Below are positions 24,554 through 34,059 of a stretch of 64,000 nt of DNA, one piece after another. The stretch is taken from assembly GCA_963833885.1 (NCBI GenBank), contig CAWHZU010000002.1, forward strand, positions 193,511 to 257,510, given 5' to 3'. The DNA comes from JASHPR01 sp963833885 (GTDB lineage Bacteria; Actinomycetota; Actinomycetes; Streptosporangiales; Streptosporangiaceae). The translations under genes were made by a program, and so were the position numbers. Below the pieces are notes generated by a model, which searched no databases, was not told the origin of the DNA, and saw only the letters and a program-made list of their open reading frames with translations. The first letter of the stretch is position 1. Every line of letters begins with the position of its first letter.

Positions 24554-25228
24554 ATGGCCAAGGCGGGTCCGCGGCGGACTGCCGCGCCCGGCGGCCAGGG
24601 CCGGTCGGCGGCAACGCGAGCGGCGCTGGTCGAAGGGGCGATCGAGGCGCTGAAGACAGTGGGCTTCGCCGGAGCGAGTGCCAGAGAGATCGCTCGGCTG
24701 GCTGGATGCAACCAGACGCTGGTCTTCTACCACTTCGGCACCGTCACCGACCTGCTGCTCGCCGGGCTCGACGCGATCAGCGAGCGACGCATGGCCGCGT
24801 ACCGCGGGGTACTCGAGCACGCCGAGTCCCTGAGCGACCTGGTCGCGTCTGCGCGGTCCATCTTCACCGAGGACCTGGACTCCGGGCACGTGACCGTGCT
24901 GGTCGAGATGATCGCCGGAGCGAGGTCGGTTCCCGGCCTCGGCGAGCAGGTCGCGGCCCGGGTGGCCCCGTGGCGTGAGTTTGCGGAGACAGCGGTGCGC
25001 CGCGGGCTGGCGTCGTCGCCGCTCGCGCGGCTGCTGCCCGCCAAGGACGTGGCGCACGCGGTGGTCGCCGGATTCCTCGGCCTCGAGCAGCTCGCCAACC
25101 TGGATGGGGACCGCGCCGCGGCGCTCTCGCTGTTCGACCGGGCAGGCACGCTGGCTCTGCTGGCCGACATGGCTGGCGCGCTGCCCTGGGGCGAAATGCC
25201 GGGCGATCAGTCAGGAGGCTCACAATGA
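24554..25228 (+). CDS. TetR/AcrR-family regulator heading the molybdenum hydroxylase operon
   Basis: A 224-residue protein with a TetR helix-turn-helix (ASAREIARLAGCNQTLVFYH, about residues 43-62) and a helical C-terminal domain. ATG 24554 has GGGAGGCGG upstream. Its stop overlaps the start of the NAD(P)-binding protein gene by 4 bases (ATGA). It is the first gene of a run leading to the oxidoreductase subunits, so autoregulation of that operon is likely. The upstream AT-rich stretch around 24485-24510 may be its promoter. Confidence 0.87.
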   Translation: MAKAGPRRTAAPGGQGRSAATRAALVEGAIEALKTVGFAGASAREIARLAGCNQTLVFYHFGTVTDLLLAGLDAISERRMAAYRGVLEHAESLSDLVASARSIFTEDLDSGHVTVLVEMIAGARSVPGLGEQVAARVAPWREFAETAVRRGLASSPLARLLPAKDVAHAVVAGFLGLEQLANLDGDRAAALSLFDRAGTLALLADMAGALPWGEMPGDQSGGSQ

Positions 25229-26160
25229 CGCAGCCAGCAACCCAGATCGACGTCGTTACCGGTGCGTTCAGCTACTCCGGTGCCGCCGTTGCACGGGAGT
25301 TGCGCGCCGCCGGGCATCAGGTGCGGACGCTCACCGGGCATCCCGGGAGTGCTCCGGCCGGCACCGACATCGACGCGCGCCCGCTGGACTTCACCGATCC
25401 AGCGGGACTCGCCGAATCGATGCGGGGTGCGCACACGCTGTACAACACCTACTGGGTGCGGTTCCCGCACGGCAGCGTCGATCATCAGGTCGCCGTCGAG
25501 AACAGCCGGGTGCTGTTCGAGGCGGCGCAGCGGGCAGGCGTGCAGCGCATCGTGCACACCTCGATCACGAACCCGAGCCCGGACTCGCCGTACCCATACT
25601 TCCGCGGCAAGGCAGCGGTCGAGCGGATCCTGGCCGGGACCGGGGTGCCGTGCGCGATCGCCCGGCCCGCGATCCTGTTCGGCGGCAACGGGGTGCTCGT
25701 GAACAACATCGCGTGGCTGCTGCGGCGCGTGCCGGTGTTCGCGATCGGCGGCCGCGGCGAGTACCGGGTCCGCGGCATTCACGTCGACGACCTGGCGCGG
25801 TTGTACGTCAGGCTCGGCGCCGGCGACGACACGGTTACGCTCGACGCAGTCGGGCCGCAGAGCGTGACATTCCGCCAGATGGTCGACGCTATCCGGGCCG
25901 CGGTGGGCAGCCGCGCCGTCGTCGTCGGCGTTCCCCCGTCGGCGCTGTTTGGCCTCTCTTCGGTACTCGGCACGGCCCTGCGCGACACGCTGCTGACCCG
26001 CGAGGAGTACCGTGCCATGGCCGACGGGCTGGCCGACTCGGCGGCGCCGGCGACTGGGGAGACCGTGTTCACCGACTGGGTCGCGGCGCACGGCGCGGAG
26101 CTGGGCCGCAGCTACGCCAACGAGCTTGACCGGCACTTCCGGCAGGCCCGGGCCGCCTGA
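25225..26160 (+). CDS. NmrA/SDR-like NAD(P)-binding protein
   Basis: A 311-residue atypical short-chain dehydrogenase. The nucleotide motif is DVVTGAFSYSGAAVARELRA, close to the TGAtGxxG pattern but with SY replacing the usual residues. Further on are HTSITNPSPDSPYPYFRGKA and RPAILFGGNGVLVNNIAWLL. No YxxxK catalytic pair in the usual context is obvious, so it may be a sensor or an epimerase-like enzyme similar to NmrA and complex I NDUFA9 proteins. It is translationally coupled to tetR. Confidence 0.82.
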   Translation: MTQPATQIDVVTGAFSYSGAAVARELRAAGHQVRTLTGHPGSAPAGTDIDARPLDFTDPAGLAESMRGAHTLYNTYWVRFPHGSVDHQVAVENSRVLFEAAQRAGVQRIVHTSITNPSPDSPYPYFRGKAAVERILAGTGVPCAIARPAILFGGNGVLVNNIAWLLRRVPVFAIGGRGEYRVRGIHVDDLARLYVRLGAGDDTVTLDAVGPQSVTFRQMVDAIRAAVGSRAVVVGVPPSALFGLSSVLGTALRDTLLTREEYRAMADGLADSAAPATGETVFTDWVAAHGAELGRSYANELDRHFRQARAA

Positions 26161-26313
26161 CCGGCCTCTGGGGCCTACCGCCACGAAGACGGCATACCGA
26201 GGCTGTACCTCGGACCGGGCCGATGCCAGAATGCTAAGACCGCGGCGGTGGGTCCCGTTCGCCGCCGCCAACGGCCCTACCAGGCCAAACACCGGAAGGC
26301 GAGCGACCAAAAC

Positions 26314-28625
26314 ATGAGCATTCTCGGTACCAGGGTGGTGCGGACCGAGGACCCGCGGTTGCTGACCGTGGGCGGCACCTACGTGGACGACTTGCGGGTC
26401 CCCGAGCTGACCGACGCGGCCCGGGTCACGTTCGTACGCAGCCCGATGGCCCACGCGAAGATAACCGGCATGGACACCGACGCGGCCCGTCAAGCTCCGG
26501 GCGTTCTCGCGGTGCTGACCATCCAGGACATGGACGACCTGGTGCCCCCGCCGCCCCCCGAGCCGGGCAGCGAGGTCAGTGAGGGTGCGCCGATGCCGCT
26601 TGGCGGCGTGTGGTCGGAGCCACTGCTGGCGGTGGACCGGGTCAGGTACGTCGGCGAGCCCGTGGCGATGGTCATCACCAGCGACAGCTACCAGGGCGAA
26701 GACGCCGCCGAGCTGGTCAGCGTCGACTATGAGCCGCTGCCCGCGGTGATCGGCGTCGCCGGCGCGCTGCAGACCGAGACGCTGCTGTTCGACGCCACCG
26801 ACTCGAACATGCCGGTGAATTCGGGAGATGACGCGGACGACGCGATCTTCGAGGGCTGCGACGCGGTCGTCGAGCGGACGATCGTGAACCAGCGGCTCGC
26901 CCCGATGCCGATGGAGGGACGCGCCGCGGCCGCCTGGTTCGCCGACGGAAAGCTGACCTACTGGGTGAGCACGCAGAACGCGCAGATCAGCCGGTTCATC
27001 CTGGCCGGAGCGCTGGGCATGGACCCGGCCACGATCCGGGTCATCACCCCGGACGTCGGCGGCGGGTTCGGCGCCAAGGTCGGCATCGACCGGGACGCGA
27101 TCCTGGTCGCCTGGGCGGCCAGGAAGACCGGCCGGGCGCTGCGCTGGGTGGAGACGCGCAGCGAGAATCTGGTCGGGATGACGCACGGCCGCGCCCAGGA
27201 GCAGACCATCAAGCTGGGCGGCACGAAGGACGGCCGGGTGCTCGCCTACCGGCTCGACGTGGTGCAGGACACCGGCGCGTACCCGCGGATGAGCGGTTTC
27301 CTGCCGTTCCTCACCAAGCTGATGGCGGTGGGCCCGTACGACATACCTCGCGTGCAGACCCACTCCCGGGTGGTGGTGACCAACACCACGCCGATCTCGG
27401 CCTATCGCGGCGCCGGCCGACCCGAGGCGACGGCCGCTGTCGAGCGCGCCATCGACCTGTTCGCCGCCGAGATCGGCATGGACCCGGCCGAGGTGCGGCG
27501 GAAGAACCTGATCCCGCCGGACAAGTTCCCCTACTCGACGCCGACCGGCGCGACGTACGACACCGGGGACTACGTCACGGCCCTGGACAAGGTGCTGGCC
27601 GCAGCGGGCTACGCCGAGCTACGCGCAGAGCAGCAGCAGCGCCGGGAACGCGGCGACGTGCTGCAGCTCGGCATCGGACTGGCCAGCTACGTCGAGATCA
27701 CGGCGGCGGACGCGGCGGCCGGGGAGACCGCCCGGCTCACGGTGCATGGCGACGGTACCGCCACCGTGTACACCGGCAGTTCCGCGCACGGCCAGGGGCA
27801 TCACACGGCGTGGGCCATGCTCGTCGAGGCCGAACTCGGGATCCCGATGCCCAACGTCACCGTGATTCACGGCGACACCGATCTGATCCCCGAGGGCATC
27901 GGGACGTACGGGTCACGGTCGCTGCAGCTTGGCGGGGTCGCCGTGCACAAGGCCGCGCTCGACGTCAAGGAGCAGGCCCGGCGTGTAGCGGCTGACATGC
28001 TCGAGGCCGCCGAGGCCGACCTGGAACTGGACGCCGGCAGCGGGACCTGGCAGGTCCGCGGCGACCCGGGCACGGGCCGGACTTGGGCGGACGTCGCGAC
28101 CCACGCGGGCGAGGACGGCCTCATGGCCTACGTCCAGTACGCCGGGGGCGGCGCGACGTTCCCGTTCGGCAGCCACGTGGCCGTTGTCGAGATCGACACC
28201 GAGACCGGCAAGGTGCGGCTGATCAGGCACGTGACCGTGGATGACGCCGGGATTGTGGTCAATCCGGTGCTGGCCGAGGGGCAGCGGCACGGCGGCATCG
28301 CCCAGGGTGTGGCGCAGGCGCTGCTCGAGGAGATGATCTACGACGCCGACGGCAACCCCCTCACCGGCACTCTCGCCGACTACGCCGCGATCACCGCGGC
28401 GGAGCTGCCGAGCTTCGAGCTAGTGCAGAGCGAGACGCCGACGGACGTCAACCCGCTCGGGGTTAAGGGAATCGGCGAAGCCGGGACGATCGGCGCCACC
28501 CCGGCCGTCCAGAACGCCGTCGTCGACGGGGTCAGCCACCTCGGCGTCCGGCACATTGACATGCCGACCACGCCAGTCAGGGTGTGGGCCGCTATTGACG
28601 AGGCAACGCAGAACGGAGAGACCCC

Positions 28626-28629
<4 letters not shown>
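26314..28629 (+). CDS. molybdopterin-binding hydroxylase large subunit (form II CoxL-like)
   Basis: A 771-residue catalytic subunit of the xanthine oxidase/CO dehydrogenase family. It binds the molybdenum cofactor and hydroxylates or oxidises a substrate. Motifs include the start GTRVVRTEDPRLLTVGGTYV, DVGGGFGAKVGIDRD, and the active-site loop ISAYRGAGRPEATAAVERAI. The AYRGAGR loop marks form II; true CO dehydrogenases (form I) carry AYRCSFR. CO oxidation is therefore unlikely and the substrate is unknown. ATG 26314 is chosen over the frame opening at 26248. It is followed by the 2Fe-2S and FAD subunits with 4-base overlaps, in the less common L-S-M order. Confidence 0.92.
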
Positions 28630-29101
<472 letters not shown>

Positions 29102-29105
<4 letters not shown>

Positions 29106-29923
29106 TCCCGGCGCAGTTCACCTACAAGCGGGCCTTCTCTGTTGACGAGGCCCTTGACCTGGCGGCGCAGGACGGGGACGACGCCAAGTTCCTGGCCGGA
29201 GGCCACTCGCTGCTGCCGCTGATGAAGCTGCGCCTCGCGGTGCCCGAGGTCCTGATCGACATCGGCAGGCTCCACGAGCTCCGCTACGTCCGCGAGGAGG
29301 ACGGCCACATCGCGGTGGGCGCGCTCACCAGTCACGACGAGCTTTCCCGGTCTGGCCTGCTGGCCAGCGAGCTGCCGCTGCTCGCGCACGCGGCCGCTCA
29401 GGTCGGCGACCCCCAGGTCCGGCACCGCGGCACGATCGGTGGCTCCCTGGTGCACGCCGATCCAGCCGCCGACCTGCCCGCCGTGGTCCTGGCCCTGGAC
29501 GCGACGCTGGTGACCCGCGGCCCGTCCGGCAGCAGGGAAATCCCGGTCGCCGGCTTCTTCCAGAGCCTGTTCGAGACCGTGCTCGAGCCCGGCGAGCTGC
29601 TGACCGAGATCCGGATCCCCAAGCCAGAGACGCCCACGCGATGGGCGTTCCAGAAGTTCACCAAGCGCGCGATCGACTATGCGATCGTCGGCGTGGCGGT
29701 CCAGGGCGGCAACGTGGCGCTGGTGAACATGGCCCAGACGCCAGTGCGGGCCGCGGCGGTCGAGCAGGCCCTGGCCGACGGAGCCGGGCCGCGGGGCGCC
29801 GCAGCACACGCCGCGGAGGGCACAAGCCCGTCCGCAGACATCAACGCCGACCGCGGTTACCGCGAGCACCTCGCGCGGGTGCTCGTCGGCCGGGCGCTCG
29901 AGGAGTCGCAGGCGCGGGCCTGA
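29102..29923 (+). CDS. FAD-binding subunit of the molybdenum hydroxylase (CoxM-like)
   Basis: A 273-residue flavoprotein with the two family FAD motifs, AGGHSLLPLMKLRLA and TIGGSLVHADPAADLPAVVL. It accepts electrons from the 2Fe-2S subunit. GTG 29102 overlaps the preceding stop by 4 bases (GTGA). The C-terminal region after about residue 200 matches the family poorly and is Ala/Gly-rich. Confidence 0.93.
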
Positions 29924-29929
29924 CCTGCG

Positions 29930-29944
29930 GGGGGCGGAGCCCCC
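29930..29944. terminator. short hairpin between convergent genes
   Basis: GGGGGC (29930-29935) pairs with GCCCCC (29939-29944) across a 3-base loop, in the 24-base gap between the CoxM-like stop and the alcohol dehydrogenase stop. Confidence 0.4.
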
Positions 29945-29947
29945 GGC

Positions 29948-31060
29948 TCAGTGCTCGTGAATCAGGACCCCGCGGATGTTTTTGCCTTCGAGCAGATCCT
30001 GGTACCCCTGATTGACCTCGTCGAGGCGGTACCTGGTGGTGATCAGCTCGTCCAGCTTGAGCCTGCCCGCCCGGTACAGGTCGAGCATCAGCGGGATGTC
30101 GTCGAACGGGTTGCCGCCGCCGAACAGCGCGCCCTCGATCCGCTTCTGGAACAGGGTGAGCTCGAAGCTGGACAGGTGGATGTTCTTCTTGCCGGGCCCG
30201 GCCAGCCCTGTGACGACCACGGTGCCGTGCTTGCGTATGGCCGCGAAGGCCGCGTCGATCACCTCGTCGTCGACCACGCCAACGGTGATCAGGGCTTGGT
30301 CGGCCCCGACGCCGCGGGTGAGCTCGGTGACCAGCTGCTGGGCCTGCTCCGCGTCCGCGGCGCTGTGCGTGGCGCCAAGCCACTCGGCGACCTCGCGCTT
30401 GTTCGGCAGGGGATCCACCGCGATGATGTTGATCGCCCCGGCGATCGAGGCGCCCTGCACCGCGTTGATCCCGACGCCGCCGATACCGTAGATCACCACC
30501 GTGTCACCCGGCCGCACGCCGCCGAGGTTGACCGAGGTGCCGAAGCCGGTCGGCACCCCGCACCCGACCAGAACCACCGTCTCGAGTGGCAGGTCGTCGT
30601 CCACCTTGATGCACGAGTGCTCCGACAACGTCGACCATTGGGAGAACGTGCCGAGCAGGCACATCTGACCGAAGTCCTCGCCTCCCGCGTGGAATCGGAA
30701 CGTGCCGTCGGGCAGGCAGTTATCGACGAACAGGGCGCCGAGGTCGCACAGGTTGGTCTGGCCGCGGGCGCAGAACCGGCAGTGGCCGCAGGCCGGCAGG
30801 AACGAGCAGACGATGTGATCGCCGGGCTTCAGCCGGCTGACCCCGGGGCCCACCTCCTCGACGATTCCGGCCCCCTCGTGGCCGCCGACGATGGGGTACC
30901 TGACCGGGATATCGCCGGTTCGCAGGTGATCATCCGAGTGGCAGAGCCCGGACGCGACGAAGCGAACGAGCACCTCACCGGCCTTGGGCGGATCCAGCTC
31001 AAGCTCGATGACCTCCCACTGCTTGCCGACATCGCGAAGCACCGCTGCCCTGGTCTTCAT
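29948..31060 (-). CDS. NDMA-dependent zinc alcohol dehydrogenase
   Basis: A 370-residue medium-chain dehydrogenase of the NDMA-dependent (Rxyl_3153-like) type. Catalytic zinc ligands lie in SGLCHSDDH and GGHEGAGIVEEVG. The structural zinc cysteines are in CGHCRFCARGQTNLC, and the NAD motif is IYGIGGVGINAVQG. Members keep their NAD bound and use mycofactocin or an artificial acceptor; mycofactocin genes are not in this window. It oxidises alcohols to aldehydes. Being convergent with the molybdenum hydroxylase operon, it could supply an aldehyde substrate, but that is only inference. Confidence 0.92.
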   Translation of the reverse strand: MKTRAAVLRDVGKQWEVIELELDPPKAGEVLVRFVASGLCHSDDHLRTGDIPVRYPIVGGHEGAGIVEEVGPGVSRLKPGDHIVCSFLPACGHCRFCARGQTNLCDLGALFVDNCLPDGTFRFHAGGEDFGQMCLLGTFSQWSTLSEHSCIKVDDDLPLETVVLVGCGVPTGFGTSVNLGGVRPGDTVVIYGIGGVGINAVQGASIAGAINIIAVDPLPNKREVAEWLGATHSAADAEQAQQLVTELTRGVGADQALITVGVVDDEVIDAAFAAIRKHGTVVVTGLAGPGKKNIHLSSFELTLFQKRIEGALFGGGNPFDDIPLMLDLYRAGRLKLDELITTRYRLDEVNQGYQDLLEGKNIRGVLIHEH

Positions 31061-31368
31061 CGGCTCTCCTTCCGCCCTGGCCGACCCGGTCTGTCATGCT
31101 GCGGGCGCGCCATGGCGTCATTGTGAAACACCCCAGGAACGCCCGCCACGGGTGTTTCTGCCTCGCGGGACTGCGGTTGGCAATGGCCGTTTCAGCGAGT
31201 GACAAGCGTCCGGCGTGATCGCGGCGGCTGGGGCGCTGCCGACGGGCTGGACCACCCGGACCCGCACCGGCGCGGCGCGGCACGCCGAGCAGCGAGTCCT
31301 AGGAAATAAGCGGAAGAAACCGGAAGAATATGAGACATAGACTGCGACATTGATTCATCATTGTTCCG
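31061..31368. promoter_or_regulatory. 308-base intergenic region with an inverted repeat
   Basis: No gene is supported here. GAAACACCC (31125-31133) and GGGTGTTTC (31150-31158) form a 9-base inverted repeat 65 bases upstream of the alcohol dehydrogenase start, a candidate operator. The last 70 bases before the sigma gene (AAATAAGCGG to TTGTTCCG) are AT-rich for this genome and probably carry the sigma gene promoter. Confidence 0.45.
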
Positions 31369-32049
31369 ATGGACCGGTCAGAGGATCCGACGGTGGCTGC
31401 TCTGGCCGGCGAGCCGGAGGCGGCGTCAGCTGCGTCGCTGGGTGCTCAGCTGGAGGCGGCACTGGTTGCCGCGCAACACGGTAACCCCGACGCGTTCCGG
31501 CTCCTGTACCGCGACACCCAACCCCGGCTGCTGCGCTACCTGCACGCCCTGACCGGCGACGACGCCGAAGACATCGCCTCAGAAACCTGGCTGCACATCG
31601 CCCGCGACCTGCACACCTTCCACGGCAACCACGACGCCTTCCGCGGCTGGGCCGCCACCATCGCCCGCCACCGCGCCCTCGACCACCTGCGCCGCCACAC
31701 CCGCCGCCCCCCGGCCATCCCCGTCCCCGCCGAAGACCTCGCCGGCCTCGCCGCCGCAGACGACACCGCCAGCACCGCCATCGACACCCTCACCACCACC
31801 GCCGCCATCCGCCTCATCGCCACCTTGCCCCCCGACCAAGCCGAAGCCGTGCTCCTGCGCGCCGTCCTCGGCCTGGACGCCACCCGCGCCGCCGCCGTCC
31901 TGGGCAAACGACCCGGCGCCGTCCGCACCGCCGCCCACCGCGGCCTGCGCACCCTCGCCCGCCACCTCGACCAGACACCCCGCAGGAGGAGTGATGCGAA
32001 CGCAGGTGTGACACAACCGGAGAACTTGGCGCTGAGAGACATGAGATGA
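31369..32049 (+). CDS. ECF-type sigma-70 factor, copy 1
   Basis: A 226-residue sigma factor with region 2 (AFRLLYRDTQPRLLRYLHAL through GWAATIARHRALDHLRRH) and region 4 (LIATLPPDQAEAVLLRAVLG, then TRAAAVLGKRPGAVRTAAHR). A basic 24-residue tail ends in an ATGA overlap with the next gene, its presumed anti-sigma. Bases 31404-31974 recur in copy 2. No Shine-Dalgarno sequence is obvious before ATG 31369. Third codon positions in this block are overwhelmingly C, more extreme than in neighbouring genes. Confidence 0.9.
   Translation: MDRSEDPTVAALAGEPEAASAASLGAQLEAALVAAQHGNPDAFRLLYRDTQPRLLRYLHALTGDDAEDIASETWLHIARDLHTFHGNHDAFRGWAATIARHRALDHLRRHTRRPPAIPVPAEDLAGLAAADDTASTAIDTLTTTAAIRLIATLPPDQAEAVLLRAVLGLDATRAAAVLGKRPGAVRTAAHRGLRTLARHLDQTPRRRSDANAGVTQPENLALRDMR
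31404..31974 (+). repeat. 571-bp direct repeat, copy A (sigma gene core)
   Basis: This block matches 34128-34698 with an offset of 2,724 bases. I found no mismatch on reading both, including synonymous positions. It covers nearly all of the sigma coding region but neither end. Confidence 0.85.
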
Positions 32050-33563
32050 GCACACACGATTCCCGCCGGATCTCCCGGAAGGCTGCCGAGCAGCTTCTCG
32101 GCGGCACCGCCGTTCCGGGCGCAGGCCCAGACCCGCTGGTCCGCGTCCTCGCCGCTGCTGCGGCACCCGGACACGAGCCGGAACTGGCCGGTGAGGCAAA
32201 GGCGGTCACCGCGTTCCAGGCGCATCATCTCGTTCCCGTTACCACGCCACGGAGAGGGCAGATGATCAAGTCCCCGGTTGCAAAACTTCTTACCGCCAAG
32301 GCCGTCGCCGCGACGCTCGCCGTCTTCGTAACCGGCGGCGTGGCGCTCGCCGCGAGCACCGGCGCCCTGAGTGGACCCACGTCAAGCCAGCCATCCGGCA
32401 CCAGCCAGCCCACAGCCCCGCCGACTGGCACCGCCACATCGTCACCGGGTGCGCCGACGGGCCTGGCGAATCTCTGCCACACCCTCGCCTCTCAGGTCGC
32501 CTCGATCCCGTCAGCGCAGGTCAGCGCCAGCATCGGCAGCCAGGCCGGTCTAGAGCAGGCCCTGGGGAGCCCGGCGCTTGGCCAGGTGGTGAGCGGCTCC
32601 AGCTACGCATCCCTGGTGAGCGCCGCGAACGTCAGCACCGCCGTGCCCGACTACTGCGCGCTCCTGCTCGGCCTGCCGCAGCTTCCGCAGCCGGGCGACC
32701 TGACCCAGCTTCCCGCATCGATCCTGATCGAGATCCTGCCCGCGATGCAGGCCTCGGCACTTGGCAGCATTCTCACCTCACTACCAGCGCCGACGCTGGC
32801 GGAGGTGCTTGGCGAGCTGCCGGTCACCGGCCTGTCCCAGGTCCTCACCACCCTGCCAGCCGGGACGCTGTCCCAGGTTCTCACCACCCTGCCGGCCACC
32901 GGGCTGACGCAGGTGCTCACCACGCTGCCGGCAAGTGCGCTGACGCAGGTGCTCACCATGCTGCCCGCCTCGGGCCTGACCCAGGTGCTCACGACATTGC
33001 CGGCCGCCGGGCTGGCACAGGTCCTCACCACGCTGCAGGCGAGCGCGCTGTCCAGCGTCCTGACCACCCTGCCCGCCACCGGCCTCGCCCAGGTGCTCAC
33101 CACATTGCAGGCAAGTGCGCTGTCCCAGGTGCTCACCGCCTTGCCCGCCCCCGGGCTGGCACAGATCCTGACCACACTGCAGGCGAGCGCGCTGTCCAAC
33201 GTCCTGACCACGCTGCCCGCCACCGGCCTCGCCCAGGTGCTCACCACGCTGCAGGCAAGTGCGCTGTCCCAGGTGCTCACCACGCTGCCGGAGGCGGGAC
33301 TGGCCCACGTGCTCACCAGCCTGCCCGCCGCCCCCCGGTCGCAGGTACTGACCACTCTGCCCGCAATCGGCCTGGGCCAGGTGCTGACCACGCTGCCGAC
33401 CGCGCCCCTGGCACAGGTTCTCGGCGGCCTGCCGGCCGGCGCACTGCCCAAGGTCCTGGGTGAGCTGCCGACCTCGGCGCTGTCCCAGGTCCTCTCCGAG
33501 CTGCCGGCCTCGTTGCTCGGCCAGCTGCCCGCGTCGCTGCTCTCGCATCTGCCGGTGGGCTAG
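32046..33563 (+). CDS. anti-sigma-like membrane protein with a 12-residue leucine-rich repeat domain
   Basis: A 505-residue protein coupled to the sigma gene by ATGA. Residues 1-75 resemble the cytoplasmic part of actinobacterial anti-sigma proteins (RKAAEQLLGG, DPLVRVLAAAAAPG, ELAGEAKAVTAFQ). A membrane segment follows (LLTAKAVAATLAVFVTGGVA, about 84-103), then a Ser/Thr/Pro linker. From about residue 239 there are about 21 tandem 12-residue units of consensus L-x-Q-V-L-T-T-L-P-A-x-x, ending in a degenerate unit. The repeat domain would lie outside the membrane and probably forms a regular solenoid or amphipathic helical array. I do not recognise the repeat family. The role, sensing or adhesion with signal to the sigma factor, is inferred. 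Confidence 0.75.
   Translation: MSTHDSRRISRKAAEQLLGGTAVPGAGPDPLVRVLAAAAAPGHEPELAGEAKAVTAFQAHHLVPVTTPRRGQMIKSPVAKLLTAKAVAATLAVFVTGGVALAASTGALSGPTSSQPSGTSQPTAPPTGTATSSPGAPTGLANLCHTLASQVASIPSAQVSASIGSQAGLEQALGSPALGQVVSGSSYASLVSAANVSTAVPDYCALLLGLPQLPQPGDLTQLPASILIEILPAMQASALGSILTSLPAPTLAEVLGELPVTGLSQVLTTLPAGTLSQVLTTLPATGLTQVLTTLPASALTQVLTMLPASGLTQVLTTLPAAGLAQVLTTLQASALSSVLTTLPATGLAQVLTTLQASALSQVLTALPAPGLAQILTTLQASALSNVLTTLPATGLAQVLTTLQASALSQVLTTLPEAGLAHVLTSLPAAPRSQVLTTLPAIGLGQVLTTLPTAPLAQVLGGLPAGALPKVLGELPTSALSQVLSELPASLLGQLPASLLSHLPVG
32760..33515 (+). repeat. 36-bp coding tandem repeat, about 21 units
   Basis: Each 36-base unit encodes 12 residues around QVLTTLPA. Units 8-11 (33012-33155) and 12-15 (33156-33299) form a 144-base higher-order duplication with few differences, which indicates recent expansion by slippage or unequal crossing over. 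The array stays in frame throughout. Confidence 0.9.
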
Positions 33564-33595
33564 GCACCGAGGCGCAGCTACGTGCGGGCGGGACG

Positions 33596-34042
33596 GTGGA
33601 TCCCCTGCCGCCGTCCCGCCCGCTCGGGGAGATCGACCAGCGGCGCACAGCCGACCCAGAACCAGACATCCCGGAGGGCACCCCGGTGAGCCTGCCCCAT
33701 GGCGCTCCGGACGGAGGGCCGCGCCACACGAGGCAGCCGGCCAGCGTGCCGCAGCAGCGGCGCGCGACGGTATCGGTCGCCGAGGCACTGCGAGCGCAGT
33801 TCCCGCTGCACGCCGAGGCTGGCCCACGACCCGCACGGATCCCGGTCGCCGAGGCACTGCGGTCGCGGTTTCCGCAGCCGCGGACCTCTGCAGAGGACGA
33901 TTACGCGCTCGCCAGCACTCGCGGCACTGCCCGGCCTGCGCTGCCGCGGCGAATCCGCGGCATCCCGGTCCCGGCCAGGCAGGCCCAGCCCGTCAGCACT
34001 GCGCTCTTGCGCCGGGTCCTCGATGGCCTGCAACGGCTTTGA
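33596..34042 (+). CDS. hypothetical basic protein with VAEALR repeats
   Basis: A 148-residue frame between the repeat protein and sigma copy 2. It is Pro/Arg/Ala-rich with two copies of a motif (SVAEALRAQFP and PVAEALRSRFP) and a final helical piece (STALLRRVLDGLQRL). It is probably cytoplasmic and partly disordered. The GTG start at 33596 has no strong ribosome site. The in-frame motif duplication and its place in the operon favour a real gene, but GC-rich DNA gives many false frames. Confidence 0.45.
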   Translation: MDPLPPSRPLGEIDQRRTADPEPDIPEGTPVSLPHGAPDGGPRHTRQPASVPQQRRATVSVAEALRAQFPLHAEAGPRPARIPVAEALRSRFPQPRTSAEDDYALASTRGTARPALPRRIRGIPVPARQAQPVSTALLRRVLDGLQRL

Positions 34043-34059
34043 GCGCCCGGCGGCGACCG

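Noticed and set aside
25207..27363. 718-codon minus-strand frame opposite the TetR/NmrA/CoxL genes
   Set aside because: All three plus-strand genes carry known motifs, and the antisense frame crosses gene boundaries without any domain.
32760..33515. CRISPR-like array in the repeat protein gene
   Set aside because: The 36-bp units are contiguous without unique spacers and stay in frame as protein repeats.
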